In this document: positions 24,201-37,165 of the stretch, piece after piece
Numbering within the stretch: the first letter of the stretch is position 1
Layout of the letters: each line of letters begins with the position of its first letter
From: Pteria penguin
Lineage: Eukaryota > Mollusca > Bivalvia > Pterioida > Pteriidae
NCBI GenBank assembly: GCA_035048485.1
Contig: CM068584.1
Coordinates: 69,476,637-69,540,636, forward strand
Reading direction: 5' to 3'
DNA: 64,000 nt
The notes under the pieces: generated by a model
The model's input: only the letters and a program-made list of their open reading frames with translations
The model's database searches: none
What the model was told of the DNA's origin: nothing
Made by a program: the position numbers and the translations under genes

Positions 24201-27200
24201 TTACTCTCTATCTGTCCCTCCCATATCTAAGGTGATTATCACGGTCTTACTCTCTATCTGTCCTCCCATATCTAAGGTGATTATCACGGTCTTACTCTCT
24301 ATCTGTCCCCCCATATCTAAGGTGATTATCACGGCCTTACTCTCTATCTGTCCCTCCCATATCTAATGTGATTATCACGGTCTCACTCTCTCTCTGTCCC
24401 TCCCATATCTAAGATGATTATCACGGTCTTACTCTTTATCTGTCCCTCCCATATCTAAGGTGATTATCACGGTCTTACTCTCTATCTGTCCCTCCCATAT
24501 CTAAGGTGATTATCACGGTTTCACTCTCTACCTGTCCCTCCCATATCTGAGGTGATTATCACGGTCTTACTCTCTATCTGTCCCTCCCATATCTAAGGTG
24601 ATTATCACGGTTTCACTCTCTACCTGTCCCTCCCATATCTGAGGTGATTATCACGGTCTTATTCTCTATCTGTCCCTCCCATATCTAAGGTGATTATCAC
24701 GGTTTCACTCTCTACCTGTCCCTCCCATATCTAAGGTGATTATCACGGTCTTACTCTCTATCTGTCCCTCCCATATCTGAGGTGATTATCAAGGTCTCAC
24801 TCTCTATCTGTCCCTCCCATATCTAAGGTGATTATCACGGTCTTACTCTCTATCTGTCCTCCCATATCTGAGGTGATTATCAAGGTCTCACTCTCTATCT
24901 GTCCCTCCCATATCTGAGGTGATTGTCACAGTCTTACTCTTTATCTGTCCCTCCCATATCTGAGGTGATTATCACGGTCTTACTCTCTATCTGTCCCTCC
25001 CATATCTAAGGTGATTATCACGGCCTTATTCTCTGTCTTTCCCTCCTATTTCTAACGTGATTATCACGGTCTTACTCTCTATCTGTCCCTCCCATATCTG
25101 AGGTGATTATCACGGTCTTACTCTCTACCTGTCCCTCCCATATCTAAGGTGATTATCACGGTCTTACTCTCTATCTGTCCCTCCCATATCTAAGGTGATT
25201 ATCACGGTCTTACTTTCTATCGGTCCCTTCCATATCTAAGATGATTATCACGGTCTTCCTCTCTATCTTTCCCTCCCATATCTAAGGTGAGTATCACGGC
25301 CTTACTCTCTGTCTTTCCCTCCCATTTCTAACGTGATTATCACGGTCTTACTCTTTATCTGTCCCTCCCATATCTGAGGTGATTATCACGGTCTTACTCT
25401 CTACCTGTCCCTCCCATATCTAAGGTGATTATCACGGTCTTACTCTCTATCTGTCCCTCCCATATCTAAGATGATTATCACGGTCTTCCTCTCTATCTGT
25501 CCCTCCCATATCTAAGGTGATTATCACGGTCTTACTTTCTATCGGTCCCTCCCATATCTAAGATGATTATCACGGTCTTCCTCTCTATCTGTCCCTCCCA
25601 TATCTAAGGTGATTATCACGGCCTTACTCTCTGTCTTTCCCTCCCATATCTAACGTGATTATCACGGTCTTACTCTCTATCTGTCCCTCCCATAACTAAG
25701 GTGATTATCACGGTCTTACTCTCTATCTGTCCCTCCCATATCTAAGATGATTATCACGGTCTTACTCTCTATCTGTCCCTCCCATATCTAAGGTGATTAT
25801 CACGGTCTTACTCTCTATCTGTCCTCCCATATCTAAGGTGATTATCACGGTCTTACTCTCTATCTGTCCCCCCATATCTAAGGTGATTATCACGGTCTTA
25901 CCCTCTATCTCTTCCTCCCATATCTAATGTGATTATCACGGTCTTACTCTCTGTCTTTCCCTCCCATTTCTAACGTGATTATCACGCTCTTACTCTCTAT
26001 CTGTCCCTCCCATATCTGAGGTGATTATCACGGTCTTACTCTCTATCTGTCCCTCCCATATCTAAGGTGATTACCACGGTCTTACTCTCTATCTGTCCCT
26101 CCGATATCTAAGGTGATTATCACGGTATTTCTCTCTATCTGTACCTCCCATATCTAAGGTGATTATCACGGTCTTACTCTCTATCTGTCCCCCCATATCT
26201 AAGGTGATTAGCACGGTCTTACCTTCTATCTGTTCCTCCCATATCTAAGGTGATTATCACGGTCTTACTCTCTATCTGTCCCTCCCATATCTAAGGTGAT
26301 TATCACGGCCTCACTCTCTATCTGTCCCTCCCATATCTAAGGTGATTACCACGGTCTTACTCTCTCTCTCTCTGTCCCTCCCATATCTAAGGTGATTATC
26401 ACGGTCCTGCTCTCTATCTGTCCCTCCCATATCTAAGGTGATTATCACGGTCTTACTTTCTATCTGTCCCTCCCATATCTAAGGTGATTATCACGGTCTT
26501 ACTCTCTGTCTTTCCCTCCCATTTCTAACGTGATTATCACGGTCTTACTCTCTATCTGTCCCTCCCATATCTGAGGTGATTATCACGGTCTTACTCTCTA
26601 TCTGTCCCTCCCATATCTAAGGTGATTTTCACGGCCTTACTCTCTGTCTTTCCCTCCCATTTCTAACGTGATTATCACGGTCTTACTCTCTATCTGTCCC
26701 TCCCATATCTGAGGTGATTATCACGGTCTTACTCTCTATCTGTCCCTCCCATATCTAAGGTGATTACCACGGTCTTACTCTCTATCTGTCCCTCTCATAT
26801 CTAAGGTGATTATCACGGTCTTTCTCTCTATCTGTACCTCCCATATCTAAGGTGATTATCACGGTCTTACTCTCTATCTGTCCTCCCATATCTAAGGTGA
26901 TTATCACGGTCTTACTCTCTATCTGTCCCTCCCATATCTAAGGTGATTATCACGGTATTTCTCTCTATCTGTACCTCCCATATCTAAGGTGATTATCACG
27001 GTCTTACTCTCTATCTGTCCCCCCATATCTAAGGTGATTATCACGGTCTTACCTTCTATCTGTTCCTCCCATATCTAAGGTGATGATCACGGTCTTACTC
27101 TCTATCTGTCCCTCCCATATCTAAGGTGATTATCACGGCCTCACTCTCTATCTGTCCCTCCCATATCTAAGGTGATTACCACGGTCTTTCTCTCTATCTG

Positions 27201-28014
27201 TACCTCCCATATCTAAGGTGATTATCACGGTCTTACTCTCTATCTGTCCTCCCATATCTAAGGTGATTATCACGGTCTTACTCTCTATCTGTCCCTCCAT
27301 ATCTAAGGTGATTATCACGGTCTTACCTTCTATCTGTTCCTCCCATATCTAAGGTGATTATCACGGTCTTACTCTCTATCTGTCCCTCCCATATCTAAGG
27401 TGATTATCACGGCCTCACTCTCTATCTGTCCCTCCCATATCTAAGGTGATTACCACGGTCTTACTCTCTCTCTCTCTGTCCCTCCCATATCTAAGATGAT
27501 TATCACGGTCTTACTCTTTATCTGTCCCTCCCATATCTGAGGTGATTATCACGGTCTTTCTGTTTATCTGTCCCTCCCATATCTAAGGTGATTATCACGG
27601 CCTCACTCTCTATCTGTCCCTCCCATATCTGAGGTGATTACCACGGTCTTACTCTCTCTCTCTCTGTCCCTCCCATAACTAAGGTGATTATCACGGTCTT
27701 ACTCTCTATCTGTCCCTCCCATATCTGAGGTGATTATCACGGTCTCACTCTCTATCTGTCCCTCCCATATCTAAGGTGATTATCACGGTCTTACACTCTA
27801 TCTGTCCCTCCCATATCTAAGGTGATTGTGACGGTCTTACTCTCTATCTGTCCCTCCCATATCTAAGGTGATTATCACGGTCTTACTCTCTATCTGTCCC
27901 TCCCATATCTAAGGTGATTATCATGGTCTTACTCTCTATCTGTCCCTCCCATATTTAAGGTGATTACCACGGTCTTACTCTCTATCTGTTCCTCCCATAT
28001 CCAAGATGATTATC
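21200..28014. repeat. 46 bp satellite array, about 148 copies
   Basis: The unit contains GGTGATTATCACGGTCTTAC, TCTCTATCTGTCCCTCCC and ATATCTAA. The period is 46 bp (GTGATT at 21845 and 21891). Variant sites (AAGGT, AACGT, GAGGT, AGATG; CTCTAT or CTTTAT) recur in blocks. For example, a three-unit 138 bp pattern repeats at 21840-22250, which shows higher-order structure. The top strand is strongly pyrimidine-biased. Frames on both strands near 22.8-23.0 kb are open only by repetition. Confidence 0.97.
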
Positions 28015-30845
28015 ATACCATTTCCATGCCGTTCTTAGCTACCGTTAGGGTTTTATATTGCATCATACCCTTGGACAACGGTACTTTTCCTATATTTCAT
28101 TGATAATGCCGTTAAACGTGGAAATAACGTCATGACCGCAATCGTGAAAGCAAAATTTATGCATACACTTTTGCGGACATCAAGACTCAATTAATTTGCA
28201 TGTGTTTTGTTGGGCTCAGCAGCAGGCTTTTGAGTTCATATTCAATCGTTCATGTAGCATATTTACCATTAAAGATAGAAATAACTCCAAAACCGTAAGT
28301 TTGAGCCCGGGTTTTCTTGTGTGCTTTTGTGCGGGAATCGAATCCTAAGAAGGCCATACCATTTTCATGCCCTTCTAAGCTACAGTTAATTTTTTATATT
28401 ACATCATACCCTTGGACAAAGGTAGTTTTTCCTACATTTCGCTGGTAATGCCGTTCAACGTGGAAATAACGTCAAGACCGCAAGCGTCAACCGCAAAATT
28501 TATGCATAGCCTTTTGTGGACATCAAGACTCAATCAATTTGCATGCGTTTTGTTAGGCTCAGCGGTATGGTTTTGAGTTTATATTCATTGTTCATGTAGC
28601 ATATGCTACAATGTGGTGAAGCCTGAAGTCTTATTTACCATTAAAGATTGAAATAACTTCAAAACCGCAAGTTTGAGCCCGGGTTTTCTTGCTTACTTTT
28701 GTGTGGGGGTCGAATCCCAAGAAGGCCCTACCAATTCCATGCCCTTCTAAGCTACAGTTAGGGTTTTATATTCCATCATTTCCTTGGACAACGGTGCTTT
28801 TTCCTAGATTCCATTGATCATGCCATTAAACGTGGAAATAACGTCAAGACCGCTTGCGTAAATCGCAAAATTTATACATAGCCTTTTGCGGACATCAAGA
28901 CCCAATCACGCTACATACGTTTTCTAAGGCTCGGCATCATGGTTTGGGGTTTATATTCAATCATTCATGTAGAATATACTATGATGTGGTGCAGCCGCGA
29001 GTCTTATTTACCGTTAAAGATTGAATTTACTTTAAAACTGCAAGATTGAGCCCGGGTTTTCTTGCATGCTTTTGTGCGGGAATCGAATCCCAAGGAGGCC
29101 ATACCATTTCCATTTTATATTGCATTATACCCTTGGATAACGGTACTTTTTCCTACATTTCATTGATAATGCTGATAAACGTGGAAATAACGTCATGACC
29201 GCAAGTGTACACCACAAAAATTTATGCATAGCCTTTTGCGGACATCAAGACCCAATAACGCTACTTGCGTTTTCCAAGGCTCGGCATCTTGTTTCGGAGT
29301 TTATATTCAATCGTGCATGTAGAATATGCTACGACGTAGTGCATCTGCGAGTCTTATTTACCGTTTAAGATTGAAATAACTTTAAAACCGCAAGTTTGAG
29401 CCCGGATTTTCTTGTATGCTTTTGTGCGGTGATCGAAACCCAAGAAGGCCATACCATTTCCATGCAATTCTAAGGCCATACCGTTCCCATGTCCCTCTAA
29501 GCTGTAGTAAGGGTTTTATGTTACATTATACCCTTGGACAATGATACTCTTTCCTACATTTCATTGAAAATGCTGTTAAACGTGGAAATAACATTCATGA
29601 CGGCAAGCGTGAACCACAAAATTTATACATATCCTTTTGCGGACATCAAGACCCAATCACGCTACATGCGTTTTGTTAGGCTGGGCATCATCATTTTGGG
29701 TTTATATTCAATCGTTCATGTAGAATATGCTACGAGGTGGTGCAGCCGCGAACATTATTTACCGTTAAAGATTGAAATAACTTTGAAACCGCAAGTTTGA
29801 GCCGGGTTTTCTTAAATGTTTTTTTGCAGGGATCGAATCCCAAGAAGACCAAACAATTTCCATGCCTTTCTAAGCTACAATTAGGGTTTTATCTTGCATC
29901 ATACCCTTGGTCAACGGTAGTTTTTCCTACATTTCATTGATAAACGTTAAACGTGGAAATAACGTCATGACCGCAAGCGTGAACCACAAAATTTATGCAT
30001 AGCCTTTTGCGGACACCAAGTCCCCATTACGCTAAATGCCTTTTGTTAGACTTGTTATCGGGATTTCGGATTTATATTTAATCGTTCATGTAGAATATGC
30101 TACGACGTGGTGCAGCAGCGAGCCTTATTTACCTTTAAAGATTGAAATAACTTTAAAACTGCAAGTTTGACCTAGGTTTTCTTGTTTACTTTTGTACAGG
30201 GATCGAATCCCCAAAAGACCATACCATTTCCAGACCCTTTTAAGCTACAATTGATAATGTCGTTATACGTGGGAATAACGTCATGCCCACAACCGTGAAC
30301 CACAAAATGTATGTATAACCTTTTGCGTACATCACGAAAAAATCACGCTACATGAGTTTTCTAAGGTTCGGCATCGTGATTTCTGGTTTATATTCAATCT
30401 TTCAAGTAGAATATACTACGACGTGGTGCAGCTGGGAGACTTATTTACCGTTAAAAATCGAAATAACTTTAAAACTGCAAGTTTGTGCCCATGTTTTCTT
30501 CTGTGTTGTTGTGCGGGGATTGCATTCCAAGAAGGCCATACCAGTTCCATGCCCTTCTAAGCTACATTTAGGGTTTTATATTGCATCATACCCTTGGACA
30601 ACGGCATTTTTTCCCGACATTTCATTGAAAATGCGTCATGATCGCAAGCGTGAACCAAAAATTTTATGCATAGCCTTTTGCTGACATCAAGACCTAATCA
30701 TGCTACATGCTTTTTCTAAGGCTCGGCATCGTGATTTTGGGTTTATATACAACCGTGCATGTAGAATATGCTACGACGTGGTGCAGCCTGGAGCCTTATT
30801 TACCGTCAAGGATTGAAATAACTTTTAAATCGCAAGTTTAGTTTA
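28015..30845. repeat. tandem repeat of about 370 bp, about 7.5 copies
   Basis: Recurring landmarks are AAGGCCATACCATTTCCATG, CATCATACCCTTGGACAACG, AAACGTGGAAATAACGTCAT, TTTATGCATAGCCTTTTGCG, TATTTACCGTTAAAGATTGA and CCGCAAGTTTGAGCCCGGGT. Copies begin near 28351, 28721, 29095, 29446, 29845, 30215 and 30535, so the period is roughly 320-400 bp with indels. Copies have diverged noticeably. Each unit has a GGGATCGAATCCCAAG-like phrase that resembles a pol III box B, but no paired box A was found. The open frames at 29534-29800 and 30352-30684 are products of the repeat. Confidence 0.9.
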
Positions 30846-31039
30846 AACTTTTTCATAAAGATCGAAATCATGCAAAGCAAATGCTAGTATATACACACAC
30901 AATATATGCAGAGATTTGAAAACAAGTAATTAAATACTTATATTAATTCATCTCTCTGTTGGTAGAGCTAAATAAGAAACCGCTATTTCACATTTATAAG
31001 TATTACAATAAACAATGTAAGAAAAGTAAAAAGAGGGTG

Positions 31040-31875
31040 TTATAGAAAGAAAATCAAGGGAAATATATATATAATATGATGCGACGACACCTTATATGAA
31101 TATAAGTTGTTATGACAAAGGGCTGCAGCATATTTGATGTAAAGTTCATGGACTTATAAAAATCGTTTAGTCTTTTTGAGAGAATCATGGACAACTTTAA
31201 ATGTGGTTTCGTTAGTATTATAAGACGCAAGTTCGATTCCATACAGTAAAGTATCAATGGTTTGATCTGGTAGTAGATTGTTAGTTGGAGATCGAACATT
31301 ATCATACTGAGGGCATTCTAGGAGGAAGTGGCGAGTACTTTCAATTGCACCACAGACACACAGAGGACTAGCGATGACATTCTTTTTATATAGATGTGCG
31401 TTGAGTGAGCTACTTTCATTTCGTAATCTAGCGTGAAATATTTGACCTTTCCTGTTACCAATAAGATAATGGGGAGGTGTAGGTTTCAGGTCATTGTTTA
31501 GGTACCTTTTGAAAGCGGAATTCGATGGATTGTTTCGGATGTCTGAAGGTAGTTCGTTCCAAGCGGAAATAACAGAGGGTAAAAAGGAATTACGATAAGA
31601 CGACGTGTCGCAATGTGGTGCAATGAGGCGAGACTGATTTCGCATGATTCTGCTGTGGACATCATGGATGCTATGCGGGACGAGGTCGTCCAAGTAAGTA
31701 GAAGTTAAATTATAGTACATTTTATGGAAAAGTGCTAGTTTATGTTTGTTCCAACGTGTTTGAAGAGTGTACCAACCAGTCTCCCAGTTTTGTCGTACCA
31801 GTGACAAGGCGTTCAAGTCTATCTTTGAGAGACTGGTTGCAACTATCCCGTATAACATGAGCATAGAAGTATATT
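31040..31875 (-). pseudogene. 5'-truncated LINE, C-terminal part of reverse transcriptase ORF
   Basis: A 236-residue minus-strand frame (31154-31864) has the typical C-terminal region of CR1/jockey-like LINE polyproteins without RNase H. It reads KHKLALFHKMYYN, then SYRNSFLPSVISAWNELPSD, then a Cys/His motif CVCGAIESTRHFLLECPQYD. The catalytic RT core, endonuclease and ORF1 are absent, so the copy is 5'-truncated at about 31870. The 3' UTR probably ends in the AT-rich stretch near 31040-31080. The 5' border faces the 5' region of the next LINE head-to-head. The exact clade is uncertain. Confidence 0.82.
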
Positions 31876-32639
31876 TTTTGAATTGAATTTCTGTCTCAAT
31901 ATTTAATTTTTATTGGGATGCAAATTTGTTTTGAGTCTGTAGCCCCCGTGGGGTCCCCGGGGTGATAAGAATAGGACCTCCGTACCTCTTGCGTGTCGTA
32001 TGAGGCGACTAAATGAGGCACCCGGGGAATTCTTGTAAAAGATTCCCAAGCACCCTCTTGCTGGTTGCGGTTACAGACCAAATGAGGCATCCTGTTTGCC
32101 GTAGGATGCAACCCGTTTCGTTGGAGGACGGGATCCTGGTGGCTGAGGGTATTTTCAAACTGCGGTTTGTTTGTGTCCAACGCTCCACTTTGGCCCTTAC
32201 TTCAGCTAGACGGGCGGTCGGATGGGCCCGATCCTGCTCAATCGGCTTTGTCATGCCAAGCCCTCATTGCATATTTCTTCGTAGTATTTCGTATATTATA
32301 CATCACCTTCCTATGAGTTGCATATCTTGTAGTTTTGAAATCCAATTTATATTTGAGAAGGTGGTGGCTTATGGGCCAATCGATTATAAATGAGGATTAT
32401 TTGCATGTTTTGACTGTTTTTAGTGTTTTCTCGACTGGTTACCGAGTTAACGTTTTGACAGGTGAATGCATTTGTTTTCGTTATGGTCGAGTATACTCTC
32501 ACAACCACTCCAGTGCATTGCTGTTGGAGACCCACAGTGTATTGCGTGGTCCTTGTAGACACTCCCTGGAGGGTGGGTGGTTGTGGGAATGAATCTTTTT
32601 CTTTCCTCAGGGATTCTCCACTTACAAACCACCAAACTC

Positions 32640-33319
32640 TCAGTAAACGGAAACGTTTAGCAGAATGTCCTGAATTTTCCCAACAAGATGACGACTGGAA
32701 CAAGTTTTTAGTCATTACGTCGGATGATAATGTTTTGGCTAAGGCTTCGCCGTTTCACGTAGATAAAACCATTGCAGGGACGGTGAAAAATATAACAAAA
32801 CAACGAAATGGCAACCTTCTTGTTGAATGTCGAAAGTCGATTTCTATTATCCTTCACCTCTTCGTTGTTTTACCTGTCAAAAGTTTGCAAATTGCAAAGG
32901 TAACCATCATGCATCGTCGAAAGAATGCCCGGTTTATCAGAAAGAAGTAGACAATATTAAAGTTGAAAGAGGCGTCTCGTTTTCGGAAGCCAGAAATGTA
33001 TGTAATAGTACTCATGTACAACCCAGTTGCTACAAATAATTACGCATCTGTAGTCACTAAAAATCAAAGTGTATCTGTAGCGTGTCAGACTGTTATTTCG
33101 GGAATGAACACAGAACTCTCTTCTTCTTCTGGTTTTTCGCCGACGTCAATATCGGTGTCAACGTCACCTTCTCAGACATCATCTTCACATAACGTGGCGA
33201 TTTCAAATAAATCGTCAACTTCAAAACAAACGTCCAGTAAAAAACAAGTTTCAAAATCATCTAAACCTGTTTCACCGAGCAAATCTTCTAGTTCCGATGT
33301 GATCACAAGAAACAAATAG
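32640..33319 (+). pseudogene. LINE ORF1 (nucleic-acid-binding) remnant
   Basis: One frame reads DDDWNKFLVITSDDN and NGNLLVEC, typical of the N-terminal region of I/Nimb ORF1 proteins. After a frame change it reads PLRCFTCQKFANC and KGNHHASSKECPVYQKE, a CCHC zinc-knuckle region, then SFSEARN. A further frame change gives NYASVVTKNQSVSVACQT and a Ser/Thr-rich tail. Relative to family ORF1s, a large internal segment is missing between LLVEC and PLRCF. One knuckle is shortened so that KF.NC joins directly to KGNHHASSK. It would bind the element RNA in an intact copy; this one cannot be made as a single protein. Confidence 0.75.
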
Positions 33320-33489
33320 GAGGTACTTGAAGTAGAAATGGAGGATTCGGTATCCCCATCTTCTTCAAAGGATGATATTTCTTGCAGTATTTCTGCAGGT
33401 GAGGTAACTATCTCATCAAGTTCTAGGGAGCGCAGTAAATCCCCCAAGAAAAAAGGTCGCAAGCCTTCACTTGCGAGGTTAAAAATACC

Positions 33490-34090
33490 ATGAATCGTCA
33501 TGATTCTATTATCCAGTGAAACTGTAGAGGTTTAAAAGTTAATATCAATGAATTACACCTACTTGATCAGCAGTATTCACCGGCAATTTTTTGTTTACAG
33601 GAAACCCATCTTAAGGACACAGACTCTCTTCATTTGAAGAATTTTTTTCAATATAATATTTATAGTAGTAATGAAAGAGCTGCAGGTGGTTCGTCCATCT
33701 TTGTTCGAAATTCCATTTTGCATAGTAATATTATATTAGATACAGCTTTACAAGCTGTTGCTGTGCGTATAACACTGCATAAAACAATCACGTTTTGTTC
33801 AGTATATCTTCCGCCCAGTTCAAGCTTAGATTGCACTGAATTGGACAAACTTATTCAGCAGTTACCTAAATCGTATATTTTATTAGGTGACTTTAATGCT
33901 CATAATATATTGTGGGGTAGTGACTGTGTTGATTACAAAGGTAAAATAATTGAAGACTTTATATCAAAACATAATTTATGTGTCTTTAATGATGGGTCCA
34001 GTACCTATTTACATCCAGGGCATGGTACTTATACTTCAATAGATCTTACTTTAACAGATCCATCGCTTTTTGACCGACTTTTTATGGTCA
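33490..34090 (+). pseudogene. LINE ORF2 N-terminus: APE-type endonuclease (broken)
   Basis: The frame from ATG at 33490 reads MNRHDSIIQ, then a TGA stop at 33517-33519 where the family has Trp (IIQWNCRGL), then NCRGLKVN. Downstream motifs are present: FCLQETHL (catalytic Glu), ILLGDFNAHNILWGS and SIDLTLTDP. The final GSDHFP motif falls in another frame because of an indel in the T-run at about 34077-34083. In intact elements this enzyme nicks the target DNA to prime reverse transcription. Confidence 0.85.
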
Positions 34091-36265
34091 GTTCATGACG
34101 ATTTATGTGGGAGTGATCATTTTCCACTTATATTAAATAGTAATGTATCGTCAAATAATAATTGTATTCCACGATGGAAACTTAATAAAGCTGACTGGTG
34201 TCAATTTCAATCTGACTGTCTCACGAATCTGAATCAAATTAATTATTTAGCTGAAAACGACCCTATTCGTACTCTTACAACTACATTAGTTCAGATTTCT
34301 GAACAGAACATTCCAAAAACTTCTGCTTTTTCAAAACACAAATACAACCCATGGTTTGATGAAAACTGTAAAAATGTCATCAAAGATCGCAAAAAGGCCG
34401 AAAAGGAATTTAGACGACATCCTATTTCGTCAAATTTAAATAAAGTTCGCCAACGCAGAGCTGTTGCCAGGCGCACCATTAAGAGCAGCAAACGTTTATC
34501 CTGGAGGAAGTATGTCTCCAAAGTCAATACTCATACACCTACAAATAAGGTATGGAAAATGATTAATAGAATAAAAGGTAAAGGTACTTCAAATAACGTT
34601 AAACATCTTCACCATAACTCTAATATTTTAACATCCAAACTAGATATTGCCAATTGTTTGGGGAATACTTCTTCAAAAAATTCTTCGTCTGATAATTGTC
34701 TCCCTCAATTTCGTCGTTTAAAACAAAAATCTGAAAAATTAAAATTGAAATTTTCGTCGAATAATCAGGAAGATTATAATGAACCGTTTTCGATTGAAGA
34801 ATTACAAATGTCTTTGCAAAAATCACATGATACTGCAACTGGTCCGGATGAAGTACATTATCAAATTTCAAAACATCTTCCGTTAGAATCTTTAAATATT
34901 TTACTTCATATTTTTAATTACATTTGGTTGAATGGTGATTTTCCAGAGTCGTGGAGACAATCTATTATAATTCCCATTCCAAAACCTGGAAAGGATCATA
35001 CTGATCCTGTTAATTATCGGCCAATATCGTTAACGAGCTGCGTTTGTAAAACTTTAGAACGAATAATCAATGAACATCTTGTCTGGTTCCTGGAACACAA
35101 CAATTTTCTCACTGATTTTCAGTGTGGTTTCAGGAAGCAGAGGAGCACCATGGATCATCTTGTGCGCCTTGAAACGTATATACGTGATGCTTTTGTTAAT
35201 AAAGAACATGTTGTCTCCATATTTTTTGATTTGGAGAAAGCGTATGATACTACCTGGAAATATGGTATTTTAAAGGATCTAGATGACATGGGTTTAAGAG
35301 GCAGTTTGCCAATATTTATTTCAAACTTTCTTAAAGATAGATGTTTTAATGTTCGACTTGGCTCTCATGTTTCTGATTCTTTTGAACAGGAGATGGGAGT
35401 TCCTCAGGGAAGTATACTGTCGGTTACTCTTTTTAGTATCAAAATAAACAGCTTAACGCAGATTTTAAAACATGATATAGATGGATCACTTTATGTTGAT
35501 GACTTTTTGATATGTTGTCGCGGTAAAAATATGAATCTAATTGAGAGAAAACTACAGCTTTGTCTGAATGACATATTTCAGTGGTCTATAGTAAACGGCT
35601 TTAAATTTTCGAAAAGTAAAACTTCTTGCGTTCATTTCTGCCAGAATAGACGAATGCATAATGACCCTGAACTTTTTATGGATGGTAATAGGATTAATGT
35701 AGTAAATGAAGTGAAATTTCTTGGTGTCATCTTTGATAAACGATTGTCTTTTTTACCGCATATTAAATCTTTAAAAGTCAAATGTTTAAAGGCCTTAGAT
35801 ATTTTGAAAGTTTCTTTTAGTACAGAGTGGGGTGCTGAAAGTACAACGTTGCTCCAGCTTTATAGATCGCTGGTCCGATCGAAGCTGGACTATGGTTGTA
35901 TTGTTTATGGTTCGGCCAGAAAGTCTTATTTACAGCTTCTGGACACCATACATCACCAGGGCTTAAGATTAAGTCTTTGTACTTTCAGGACCTCACCTGT
36001 ACAAAGTTTATACTCGGAAGCAAATGAACCTTCTTTGAATGAAAGAAGAGTTAAATTAACATTGCAATATATCATTAAACTGTATGCAAATCCATCAAAT
36101 CCTGCATTTAACTGTGTCTTTAAGCCGAAATATGAAATACAATATCTTAATCAACCAAATAACATTTAAAGTATAGGCTTAGGTGTTAAACCACTTATCG
36201 AGAAGGCTGGCATCACGCTATCTGATATAGCTAAATACGAAATATCTTCTTCGCCACCATGGTTT
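34070..36265 (+). pseudogene. LINE ORF2: reverse transcriptase segment
   Basis: A 699-residue open frame (to 36169). It begins with the end of the endonuclease (HDDLCGSDHFPL), then a basic linker, then the RT core: ATGPDEVHYQ, IIPIPKPGKDHTDPVNYRPI, FFDLEKAYDTTW near residue 385, GVPQGSILSVTLF near residue 442 and the catalytic LYVDDF at 35492-35506. The thumb region SKLDYGCIVYGSA follows. After the TAA at 36167-36169 the same frame continues with GLGVKPLIEKAGITLSDIA and PPWF, which belongs to the polyprotein, so the TAA is a nonsense mutation. A one-base shift near 36263 then leads to the RNase H frame. Confidence 0.92.
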
Positions 36266-36266
36266 G

Positions 36267-36810
36267 ATGAAGAGACCTACAGTCATACTTAAATTATCAG
36301 ACTATAAGAAACATGATACTAACTCTCTGCAATATCAACAAATGTTTTCGGAGATTGCGTCTTTGTACTCCGATTATAAATCGTACTATACAGATGGCTC
36401 TAAGGTTGATAATAGAGTTGCAGCTGCTGCAGTAACAGATAATGACGTTACTCTATCCGTACGTTTACCTGATGATAGCTCTATATTTACTGCAGAGGCT
36501 AAAGCTATGCTTTTGGCCCTTATTCACATCGAAAGAAACAAATATTCTAAAAGTATAATTTATTCTGATTCTTTGTCGTGTCTTCATGCTATTAAATATT
36601 TCAATACAAGTAATTTATATGTTCTGAGGATTTTAGAGAAAGTTGATTCTCTGTTATTAAATAATTTGGAGGTTGCATTTTTTGGGGTTCCGGGATATAT
36701 GGGTTTGGTTGGTAATGTTCGAGCTGATGAAGTAGCAAAAGAAGCTATATATAGATCTAATACTGTAGGTAAAATTCCATATAGCGACTTTAAAACTTGT
36801 ATTTTAACTA
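36267..36810 (+). pseudogene. LINE ORF2: RNase H domain
   Basis: The frame shows the RNase H acidic residues in context: SYYTDGSKV (Asp), FTAEAKAMLLAL (Glu), IIYSDSLSCLHAI (Asp), and VPGYMGLVGNVRADEVAKEA. In the last motif the usual His (VPSHVGIPGNE.AD) is replaced by Tyr, which is expected to impair catalysis. The domain would degrade the RNA template strand. It starts one frame away from the RT segment and is followed by another shift near 36800. Confidence 0.88.
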
Positions 36811-37165
36811 TATTGAGACTTTAACACAAGAAGCTTGGGATCATGAAGTTAACAATAAACTTCATGATTTCAAGCCAATTTTTAAAAATAAACTACATTG
36901 TAATCATAATAATCGTCGAGATGAAGTTGTTACTTATAGACTCCGCATAGGGCATTCTTGGATCACTCATTCTTACCTGTTAAAGGAAGAGCCTCCTCCA
37001 GAGTGTATCCCTTGTGGATGTCTATTAAGTATTAAACATATATTGTTAGAATGTGCAGACACTGCACACATTCGAAATTACTATTATACTGTAAAAAGTA
37101 TGAGTGAGTTATTTGAGAATGTCAGTATTTGGAAAGTAACTCCTCTTTTTTTCTTGGATTTTTAA
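36800..37165 (+). pseudogene. LINE ORF2: C-terminal Cys/His region
   Basis: Reads YRLRIGHSWITHSYLLKEEP then CIPCGCLLSIKHILLECADT, the conserved C-terminal motif of I/Nimb-type ORF2 (R.RIGHT..THSYLL, C..C......HIL.EC). It continues to a stop at 37163-37165, followed by the 3' UTR. Confidence 0.88.

Noticed and set aside
21200..28014. CRISPR array
   Set aside because: Units are contiguous with no unique spacers and the context is eukaryotic satellite DNA. The same applies to the 86 bp and 30 bp arrays.
32013..32393. Open frames over the 5' end of the I/Nimb LINE (both strands)
   Set aside because: The sequence looks like the element's GC-richer 5' UTR; frames on both strands have no domain and none leads into ORF1.
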